This document shows positions 55,574 through 64,000 of a DNA stretch of 64,000 nt, piece by piece. The translations under genes were made by a program, and so were the position numbers. The DNA is from Alisma plantago-aquatica (lineage: Eukaryota > Streptophyta > Magnoliopsida > Alismatales > Alismataceae): positions 521,365,803-521,429,802 of the forward strand of contig OY856409.1 in the NCBI GenBank assembly GCA_963693085.1. Reading direction: 5' to 3'. The notes under the pieces are model-generated. The model did no database searches, was not told the DNA's origin, and saw only the letters and a program-made list of their open reading frames with translations. Position 1 is the first letter of the stretch. Every line of letters starts with the position of its first letter.

Positions 55574-56880
55574 CTATGAAAATATGTACTTCAGATTCTT
55601 ATGATCCGTAAATATTTGACACACCTCCCCATACAGATAGTGTCTCCAAATTTTTAACGCATGAACCACTGCTGCCAACTCCAAGTCATGAGTCGGATAG
55701 TTCTCCTCGTGTTTCTTAAGCTGTCGCGAAGCAAAAGAAACCACATGATCTTCCTGCATCATCACACAACCTAAACCTTTCTTGGAAGCATCACAGAAAA
55801 CAACATAGCCCTTTCCAGGCTCTGGCAGGATCAACACTGGAGCACTGGTCAGCTTCTCCTTCAAACTCTAGAAAGCTTGTTGACATCGATCATCCCAGAC
55901 AAAAGGTACATCCTTTCTAGTCAACTTCGTCATTGGCAGCGCAATCACACTGAAGTCCTTGATAAACCTCCAATAGTATCCTGCTAAACCAAGGAAACTA
56001 TGAACTTCTGTCAGTGTCTTTGGTTGCTCCCAATCTGCAACAGATTCCACCTTCTTCGGATCTACTTTGACACCTTCAACAGATATCACATGACCTAAGA
56101 AAGTCACTTCCTCAAACCCGAACTCACACTTACTGAACTTGGCATACAACTAATGTTGGCAAAGAAGAGTCAATGCTAGACGAAGATGTCGCTCATGCTC
56201 TAGCCTGTCCCGACTATAGATCAGGATGTCATCTATAAAGACTATAACAAATTGATCTAAGAAAGGATGGAACACTCTGTTCATCAGGTCCATGAAAGTA
56301 GCAGGTGCATTGGTTAGCCCAAACGGCATAACCACGAACTCGAAATGACCATACCTCGTCCGAAAAGCTGACTTTGGTATGTCATCCGCCTTTATCCTCA
56401 ACTGATGATACCCAGACCATAGATCGATCTTCAAAAATGTTGTACCACCACGCAACTGATCAAACAGATCATCTATCCTCGACAATAGGTACTTGTTCTT
56501 GATCGTGACTTTGTTCAACTGTCGGTAGTCTATACACAACCGCATCAAACCATCCTTCTTCTTGACAAACAAAATGGGAGCACCCCAAGGCGACGTACTT
56601 GGTCGGATAAAACCTTTGTCCAATAACTCTTGTAACTGCTTCTTTAGCTCTGCCATCTCTACTGGAGCCATCCTATACGGTGTCTGTGAAACTGGTTGCG
56701 TACCTGGAACCAGATTGATCTCAAAATCAATCTCTCAGGGCGGAGGAACACCAGGAAACTCCTCAGGAAACACATCTGCAAACTCTCGGACAACTGGCAC
56801 TTCTTCAAGGCTAAGACCTTTCGCCTTGGTCTCCACAACGGTATCCACCACATGAGCCAAAAATGCCTCACATCCTTGTC
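55574..56880 (-). pseudogene. Element B reverse transcriptase and RNase H
   Basis: Minus strand. Spacer EVPVVREFADVFPEEFPG, then [78 protein letters not shown] and the catalytic [15 protein letters not shown] (Asp codons on plus 56228-56233). FLGHVIS and [15 protein letters not shown] come next. RNase [47 protein letters not shown]. All RT and RNase H motifs are intact in sequence. Stops at plus 56735 (TGA), 56150 (TAG), 55868 (TAG) and 55574 (TAG) interrupt without any frameshift; each lies where relatives have Arg or Gln. Confidence 0.94.
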
Positions 56881-57322
56881 ATAACAACCTATCCGCCACC
56901 ATAGCTGATACCAGACATGTCGGAAGAATCTTCCTATCTCCTTGGAAGATCCACTTTTCTCCCACATCATCAAACACTGCCTACTTGGAACCACAGTCCA
57001 AAACCACCTTATACTTTTCTAAGGTATCCATCCCAAGGGTAACATCAAACCCATGCATATCAAGTGGCATGAGATCCACTTGAATGCGGTGTCCCGAGAA
57101 AGACAAGACACAAGATGGACACTCTTCTTGAAGCAATGAGGAACCATCAAGAGGGGTTTCTAACAACAAACTATCTTTCTTACAACTAACAGGTAACCGA
57201 TAGTTTTCAAGCATACTATAGGCGATAAAAGAGTGTGTAGCACCCGAGTCAACTAGAACAGATATAAAGCAAGAAGAAGACGTATCAGAATGAAATAACT
57301 CCATCTGACCTGTTACTACTCA
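56881..57322 (-). pseudogene. Element B protease
   Basis: VVTGQMELFHSDTSSSCFIS then the retropepsin active site VLVDSGATHSFIA (catalytic Asp codon on plus 57248-57250), VDLMPLDMHGFDVTLGMDTL and VVLDCGSK. This is the full-length chromovirus protease that element A has lost in part. Flanked by stops at plus 57320 (TGA), 56981 (TAG) and 56879 (TGA), all in frame. Confidence 0.88.
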
Positions 57323-58549
57323 CGGGTTGACTATCACCTCCGACTGATTCATAGCATAGAATCGAGTCGTTGCTTGCTGTCCACGACCTCTGCTTCCTTG
57401 AGCAGACGATCCAGCTTGAGATGCTTGACCGCATCCTCATCCTTTGCTACTACTAGGCTATTGTCGTTCTGATCCTTGATGATTCTGCCTCGGCTGCTGT
57501 GTCACTTCAACGTCTCTATTCGGGAAGTTGAACCTCAAATGCTCGATCTGACCACACCGATGACATACTTTATCATCAACCCGTGGCCTAGATGGCCATG
57601 TCACTGCTACAGAAGCTGTACTTTGTGTCTTAGATGGTGAAGAAACATAACCTCTTCATCTACTCGGAAACCACTGAGACGGTCCACCAGAACCTCTCAT
57701 CACTGACGGTGCTGAAAACCTGGGCTTCTTAAAGCCACCAAACCTCTAACCCTGGAACTGAGCAAGTCTCTTCTTAGCCATAGACTCTCTCTTCTCCCTA
57801 ACTGATCGTTCGATCCTCCAGACAGATTCCACAAACGTAGCAAACCTTTCTCGATTCTCCAACACAGACACAGGGGTGGTCAATTCAGAACTCAGACCCT
57901 TCTCGAAACGTCTGATCCGCTCCTCATCTGTCGTTGCCATGTGAGGACAAAACCTCAACAGATCCATGAACTTGGCCTTGTACTCAGTGATATTCATCGT
58001 CCCTTGTCACAAGCTCTCAAACTGACTGATCTTCTCATCCAGATACGTCTTCGGGAAGTATCTGGTGAAGAACTCGTGCCGGAACACCTCCCAACAGATC
58101 ACCTCACCAGGCCGCTTCTCTTCCTCGATGGTCCACCAATGACCAACACTACCTTTCTAAAGGTAGACATCATGCTTTACTTTGTCTGCTTCGGGGATGT
58201 CGAGGATCCGGAAAGCCTTCTCAAGACTTGTCAGTCATAGATCTACATTCTCTAGATCAGCCGTTCCAGCATAATCCGAAGTTCCGACTCGGCAAAGCCG
58301 CTCGAAGGTCTTCCCAATACCCAATGTTTCACCATGGGGAACCTGTGCTCGCAGAGGAGGCGCTGGTAATCGCTCAACCATGAGATTCATCGTAGCCATC
58401 ATCTGCCCCATAAGCTGTTGGTAGGCAGGGTGTTCAAGAATGGCTGGGTCAGGTTGGGGAACCTCAGGCACCCGATCTCCATGTGCCTGTCCTTCAGCTG
58501 AAGCTGCATCACTGTACTCAACCGAGTGTTCTTCATGGTTTCCAGACAT
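57323..58549 (-). pseudogene. Element B gag
   Basis: Minus-strand ATG at 58549 (MSGNHEEHSVEYSDAASAEGQ), chosen because element A's gag starts with the same MSG.HEEH in the same leader position; upstream in-frame codons are leader. Gag domain: KTFERLCRVGTSDYAGTADL, LEKAFRILDIPEADKVKH, HWWTIEEEKRPG, FPKTYLDEKISQFESL, KAKFMDLLRFCPHM, ENRERFATFVESVWRIE. The zinc knuckle at 57524-57565 (CHRCGQIEHLRFNF) has Phe for its last Cys. In-frame stops at plus 58235 (TGA), 58157 (TAG), 58007 (TGA), 57746 (TAG), 57656 (TGA), 57458 (TAG) and 57437 (TGA). No indel disturbs the frame. Confidence 0.92.
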
Positions 58550-58656
58550 ATTGACTTTTCTTCTGCTGAGGGCAGAAGACGATTGTAAGAAAATCTGGAC
58601 AACACACAAGAACAGACGACCTAGTCCAAAATCCCTGTAGACTCAGCGAACCTAAG

Positions 58657-58668
58657 GCTCTGATACCA
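58657..58668 (-). other. Primer-binding site of element B
   Basis: The plus strand reads gctctgatacca, so the minus strand has a perfect TGGTATCAGAGC, five bases from the LTR at 58674. It is followed on the minus strand by 'cttaggttcgctgagtctac', as in elements A and C. Confidence 0.92.
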
Positions 58669-60794
58669 AAACTTGTGGCAACACAACCCACTATCACACA
58701 GACAGCGAGGTGTTATTTTAAAACGTGTGGAAATCACCATAACCACATATTATCGAAAACACAGGTTAATTAAAACTGAATTCAGAAAAATTGATAAACT
58801 GTGAAACTATTACATTCCAGTCCACATCCTGCAAGAAAATAGGTTATATACATATATACACGCATGTTACATGTCCACAGCTTAGAGCAACAGCTATCTT
58901 GACGTCACATGAGTTCATCACCTGTTCATACATATAGAGGCCCACATCTGACCAACAGCAGGATATACAAACATCTACAGATGTACATCGTGAAACAACG
59001 TCAAAACATCGCCAAGGACCTGAGGGTACAGGGATGACTCTAAACGCTATCACTAAACATCCAAAATAGCAGCATATCCATCGCTTGCCTTCTACTGTTC
59101 TTCTTGTTGCTCGGCCACAACTCCGTGACCACCACCACATCTAGCTCGACCACCTAAAAAGGTGTAAACCAGCGGGGTGAGACAATTTAACATTGTCCCA
59201 GTGAGAGGCGTAACTCCCCGCCAAAACTACAGAACCTCAGATGAACATATACATAAAGCAGTTAACTGATGAGAAGTATAGCAAGAGCAATCTTAGGAAA
59301 TAAAGCTATCTAATCTTACCAGATGTAATCAAATATTATATGTGAAACATAATTAACAAGACAGATATCCAAGTTCTACTGTCATTGAAGAACATATAAG
59401 TAATTGCAAGATATAAAGAGAGTGTTTGCACAATCAAGGCCTCAACCAATGTTTCGTGTTGGTCTTAAGCAGAAAGTACTAAACGGCTGGATTACATTTT
59501 ATTATGCCCTGAGGAAGTGAACCGTACCATTCAAATCCAACCTTCGGCTGCGAAGCCCAAGCCGGTGCCATACAAGGTCAATGGAAGAGCCGGAATCCAT
59601 GACCTTCTCCGCCTCATGGTTAGCGCATGAGTACAACATAAGCAGGACCGCAGTCTCATGCTGAAGTGGTCTTAGCCACAGGGTCAGCTCCGCAGGCTAC
59701 CCTCTGCCTAGCCCGCCTTGGTACAGGTCATGGCGCTAGTAAAACTGAGCCACGGGCCTGAACACCGTGCTCTGAGCCATGAACGCATTCATGCTCATCA
59801 TATCACATATCCTGGGCCATGGGCCTGTTCACCATGCTCTTTATCACAACTAGGTTATGGGTCTAAACACCGCACCCTGGAGTCTATAACCGAAGTTGCA
59901 CTCTTACCTCTTTACTAAAGGCTAGGAGAAAACCTCGCATATTCAAAAATATGTGCTCCGGGTTAACCCACAGGAGAACTCGTTTCACCATCACCAAGTC
60001 CTGACGATGATGGATCTATGGCCAGCGCAAACTACATGATATATTTCACTGTGATTAATTAGTATCTTTTAGATGGATTGCAAGATTCAACCAAGTTGTA
60101 TAACATGAAAGATATAACAGAAAGTAAACAACATAAACCCAACATTATGTTATTATTGTAATCACATCAACCTGGTCCATCTCAAGGATCCAACATCACA
60201 TGTTATCACTTGGCCTCTTGCCAATCAATCCCGATCCATCTCAAGGATCATCACATACCATGGGATCTCAATCCCTCATCACATAGTGCCACTGCCTCTC
60301 AAGGCCTATATCATTATCATGGAACATCATTCATAATGTACCTGTTATCTCATGTTTTCATATACTCATTCCTCATAGCCTTTCATTGGACTATGCATTA
60401 CCTGCATGGTTAGCATCATTCAATAATCAACAGGAATAAATTCGAGACTTATATTATCGACACAGGGTGACATTTAGGGTTAAGCGTATTATCATCACAA
60501 AATAACACTAGCGGTTGTATCCTTTACTTAAATCATGCTTCATTTCATGATCTCATGTATAAGTCATATCACTAAGCAAACCCTAATGCATACTTATTAT
60601 TACTCCTGGTATTATAAAACAAATAAGGTGCTCACACTCGTGTGTATAACCATATTAAGATTTGATGAACAAGCTCTATCATTACGAGCATTGTCATGCA
60701 ATGAGTCATATAGATTAACAAAAGTATAGCCGACACATTAGCTTTCTATGACAAACTGAACCTTTACAAGAAGTGCCCAACACCCTCACTAAAA

Positions 60795-61260
60795 ATCATA
60801 CCGGGCAGGGCTCACCCTCACCCTAGACTGTACCGTGCAACACATGAAAGGTAACTCACCCGCACACTGTGTCAGGCAACACATACCGGGACGGGCAGCG
60901 CAGGTATCAGGCGTGCCGCGTACTTGTGCCGTGCAGAGGAGTACCGGGCGGCACGGTTGGGCGATACAAGGCATGTCGTGCACTCGGGTCATGTGCGTGC
61001 CGGGCAAGGGTGTGACGCGCTCTGCTGGGCGAGCAACTCTACTGGGCGAGCAGCTCTATCAGGCGAGCAGCTCTACCGGGCAAAGTCGTCTCAAAGGTGT
61101 GCACCTCATCCAGGCATGCAAGGCTGGTACCGGGCACCCAAAGTTGGCTCCACGCCCGGCACAACACAGAACTAACAACAACTACCAAGGTGGGTATACC
61201 GGGCAAGATGTTTCATAAGCGTGCCATGCATGGGGTCTAGGTCAAGAGGGCTTATCGGGA
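60795..61260. repeat. CCGGGC/CCGTGC array in element B LTR (right copy)
   Basis: Counterpart of 52208-52680; the 17-bp tandem units lie at 61027-61077. Several cores differ between copies at their CpG (for example ctaccggg versus ctactggg, and tatcggg versus tatcagg). Confidence 0.8.
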
Positions 61261-61867
61261 AGCACCTCCCCCTGCCCATATCGTCCAAGATACATATCAA
61301 ACAAGGGTCATCTACTCCACACATGGACACCTGAAACCCTAGAAAAGGGTCACCACCAAACCGAGCTCACCCTTCTAGCCCATGGTGAGAAGAGAGTGTT
61401 TCTTTAAGCAACTAGGACACAAGCTCACCACAATCGAATAAGAAGGAGTGGTGTTGCTCATGGCACTAGAGGCTCAAACTCACTCTTCTAGACCAAGGGG
61501 AGAAAGGAGTGTTGCTCACCTACAATCCCTAGATCACAAGGATCGGCCAACATGAAAGCTAAACACGAACAAAGCTACTAACATGCATATAAACAAGATC
61601 ATAGCAAGAGATAAAGTAATTAGGGTTAGAAGTTATGCAACCCGCCTTAAGCAACTTCAAGCTCCAAGCTTTGAGCACCACCAAGCAAGGAAGAGGGAGA
61701 TTCCAAAGGCTATCGGCCACCACTTGCTTCTCCAAGGTGTGTCGACCTCCAAACTTGCTCCTTCAAGGGGGGTATCAGCCAACACAAGCAAGGAAGAGGG
61801 TTGTGTCGTGCAACAAGGTGGAGAGGAACCAAAGGACCAAAGGGGCCTTAAGCTAAGGAAAGGAACC

Positions 61868-61877
61868 GTCTATATAG
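61868..61877 (-). promoter_or_regulatory. TATA box of element B 5' LTR
   Basis: The minus strand reads ttctatatagacgg about 550 bp after the LTR start. The gag ATG is about 3.3 kb downstream, so, as in element A, the repeat array would lie in the transcribed leader. Confidence 0.5.
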
Positions 61878-62424
61878 AAGGAAAGGGAGGAGAAAACAAG
61901 GTTGGTTCAAGCAAAGTGTCACTTGCCTAGGGACACTTGTCACTCTAGAAAGCTTCATCCACATGTCCAAGATGTGCTCCAAGTGTCCACTAAACAAGGT
62001 CAAAGCTAGGTCAAGCATCATGGGTGACACAACATGTTGCTCCTTGGGCGACACACTCCATTGCCATGGGCGACACACCTCTTGGCCGATACACATCCAC
62101 ACTTGGCCAATACAAGGCTCAAACCCTAAGCAAAGCAAGGCACCTCAAGGTCCAACAAGCTCATCAAGACCCAAAAGAACTCAAGCAACGAGCCCAAGCC
62201 TACCTCTCTACACAAGAGGAAGCAAAGAGAGAGAGGAACACCTCACAAGGTGGCAAACTTGCCTACAAAACCCTAGACTTGGGTTATTTGCAAGCAGCAC
62301 CTCCAACTCTCAACAAAGCACAACCAAACCCTAATCACTACCAAAAGTGATTAGTAAACAGAAAAGAACCAGGGTTAAGCAAAGAAAACAAGGTAAGCCC
62401 TAAACGAAGGTCAGGGTCCTTACA

Positions 62425-62429
62425 AGGAG
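62425..62429 (+). repeat. Right 5-bp target-site duplication of element B
   Basis: aggag, matching 50076-50080. Confidence 0.9.
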
Positions 62430-62454
62430 GAAGTACCCTTCTATTTTCTCTTAA
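62430..62454 (+). pseudogene. Last codons of element A pol, after element B
   Basis: Continues the frame broken at 50080: the split codon is completed and KYPSIFS and TAA (62452-62454) follow, mirroring the KYPSLFS end of element B's own pol. It shows that B landed in an already assembled A element in the chromodomain-like tail. Confidence 0.88.
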
Positions 62455-62489
62455 TGTTTTCGTTGATGATTTTAGGGACGAAATCCCTG

Positions 62490-62505
62490 TTAGGGGTGGA
62501 TAATT
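62490..62505 (+). other. Polypurine tract region of element A
   Basis: 'ttaggggtggataatt' just before the 3' LTR, 36 bases after the pol stop. The preceding 'ttttagggacgaaatcc' is the conserved pre-PPT segment of this clade. Confidence 0.7.
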
Positions 62506-64000
62506 TATAACATCCATGACCTGGGTTATGCTTTAACCCTAGATGTTTTGCTTAAATGAGGTTAATTATATGCTTGCTCTTATCTTTTGAAAAGTAATTA
62601 AGGCTCAAGAGGAACTTATATTTCAATTTTAGTCCTTTTTGAATAATGTTGAAACAATGTTTTGGACTAAAGTGCAAATTACCCAAGTTGAGGGGTTAAC
62701 TTGCAAATTGTACATGATAAAATGTTCCTCAGATGTTGAAGCATCATAGGAATGAGTATGATATAGTGGTATGGCTTTCACAAGCTTGAGCACCAAGATA
62801 GAGCTTACTGAGCAATCTTTGTGCATTAAAACCTAGTTTTGGTGTAATGTGCAATTTACCCAAAACATAGGGTTCAATATGCAAAATACCACTTCAAGAG
62901 GGTCACTCATGATTGTTGGCATCATGTAGAGAAAATAATTTGAGAGAGACGCCTCATTTGAATCATTTTGGAAGAGAGAGAATCTTGATATTAAAATAAT
63001 CAAGATTTAAGCATAATTGAAACCCTAATTCAATTTAATTCAAAAAAATAAATATATTAATAGGAATGCCCTTCAACCAAATATGTAAAGGTTGAATTTG
63101 GATAAGTTTTGAATTCCTTATGCCTTGCAAAGGCCACGAAAATATCTAAGTGAGTGGAGAGCCCACTCACATTAGTTAATTAAAAGTAATATCCACTAAA
63201 AATGGGATATTAATATTATATGAATTAAGGTGCTTAATTGTTTTTCCTTTAATTGTGGATAATGAAGAAGAATTAAAGGCAAAGGAGGATGCCTTAATAT
63301 TCAAGGAGTAGAGGGAGTCAAGTGGCACCAATTTGGGGAGTTGTAGGATTGCTTTTCAACTTTCTCTCTCTTTGAAAATCCTTATATACACTTCATTTCC
63401 CACTCAACCAAGGACTCGTTTTTGGATTTTCTTTCACTCTTTATTTGCAAAATGACCAAGGGATCTTATGAGCAATAGGAGGACGACCCCCAACCTGTAG
63501 GTAATCTCCATGATCTCCTTTCACCTTGATTTCATGGTGGAAATCGAAAATCAATGCTTGATTTCTTCTTTTCTTCATTCAATCTTCAACTCGAGCCATT
63601 CCTTTTCACTCAAAGAGTTGAGCACGAGCTTGGGATATTTGAGAAAGCTTATTCCACCATTAAATACATGCATTTGGAGCTTTGAAGCATTCTTTGAAGG
63701 CGGGTTATATAACTTGAACCCAATTACATCATTATTCAATTCCAATTTTACAAGTTATGTTGATTTCTCCTTCTTCTTGATTAATTGCTTGTTGTAATGA
63801 ATGATTCTATGAAATCTGTAGTAATTTGAACATTAGAAATGAAGGTAGATGATGATGACATCATGTTGGACACTTTTCCCAAAATTGCAACTCCAATCGG
63901 TTTCCAATAAAATTGGTCAATCGGTTTCACCAAGCCGTTTGGTGACCAAACGGTTTGCAAACCGTTTGAGGAATTGGGTTCAAAACCATTTGGATTGAGT
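62506..64000 (+). repeat. Element A 3' LTR, cut by window end
   Basis: Aligns with 40976-42490; its first dinucleotide is TA instead of TG (tataacatccatgacc). It contains the conserved U3, the TATA region and the beginning of the AACCGTTTGG array, in a less mutated form than in the 5' copy. About 3.1 kb of this LTR lie outside the window. ORF 63510-63797 has no support. Confidence 0.92.

Larger units (their letters stand above)
58674..62424 (-). repeat. Element B 5' LTR (3751 bp)
   Basis: Same edges as the 3' copy. Divergence is uneven: 16 differences in the first 180 bp from the PBS side, but 4 in about 390 bp around 60013-60410, all transitions. TATA-like sequence on the minus strand at 61868-61877. 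The CCGGGC-rich array is at 60795-61260. Duplicate ORFs on it are not genes. Confidence 0.95.

Noticed and set aside
40820..62138. Opposite-strand ORFs over gag, RT and LTR regions
   Set aside because: Shadows of the retrotransposon frames on the other strand or of LTR repeats.
1..64000. tRNA, rRNA or host protein-coding genes
   Set aside because: Only PBS segments complementary to tRNA-Met were found; no cloverleaf, rRNA or non-transposon protein family was recognised by reading. A tRNAscan or protein-profile search could still find something short.

Overview
The window is plant nuclear DNA made almost wholly of nested, decayed retrotransposons. No host gene, tRNA or rRNA gene was recognised. 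The plant assignment rests on primer-binding sites (PBS) matching initiator-Met tRNA (TGGTATCAGAGC), Tekay/Del-like chromovirus polyproteins with multi-kilobase LTRs, a Tat/Athila-like relic, a plant L1-type LINE, plant copia gag and pol families, and telo-box (AAACCCTAA) arrays. The species cannot be named from the sequence.

Layout, left to right. 1-1422: 3' portion of a long LTR of the element A family. 1957-2440: a 243-bp tandem duplication. About 4070-7266: copia-1 (LTR, PBS, broken gag). 7317-10325: a minus-strand element with almost no internal region. 12546-15110: a minus-strand Tat/Athila-like pol relic. 17045-19818: a 5'-truncated LINE bounded by a 15-bp target-site duplication (TSD). 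22242-24310: the first two thirds of an LTR of family D. 24335-30594: copia-2, which keeps a two-knuckle gag fragment and an extra ORF behind its own TATA box but has lost pol. 30595-32769: the 3' half of copia-3 (integrase end, RT, RNase H, short LTR). 33768-36840: a complete D LTR with a polypurine tract (PPT) before it and a PBS after it. About 37554-40975: element C (LTR, PBS, start of gag). 40976 to beyond 64000: element A, a Tekay-like chromovirus with a 4.6-kb LTR. Inside A at 50081-62424 lies element B, a complete Tekay-like element in the opposite orientation, with 3.77/3.75-kb LTRs and a 5-bp TSD.

Insertion order on the right side, by nesting: D, then C into D, then A into the gag of C, then B into the last codons of A's pol. 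B is the youngest there. Its gag-pol is one uninterrupted frame of about 4.7 kb with 18 in-frame stops, all TAG or TGA and none TAA. Most sit where relatives have CAG or CGA, the signature of 5-methylcytosine deamination at CHG and CG sites rather than of indel decay.

The most unusual signal is regulatory. Several unrelated LTR families each carry a private array of short GC-rich or palindromic repeats. In copia-2 the same hairpin motif (arms TCGGTCGA and TCGACCGA) lies just upstream of both the LTR TATA box and a second, internal TATA box that precedes the extra ORF. A degenerate form sits at the same place in the copia-1 LTR. This suggests a shared cis-regulatory module linking LTR transcription to a separately promoted accessory ORF; what binds it is unknown.
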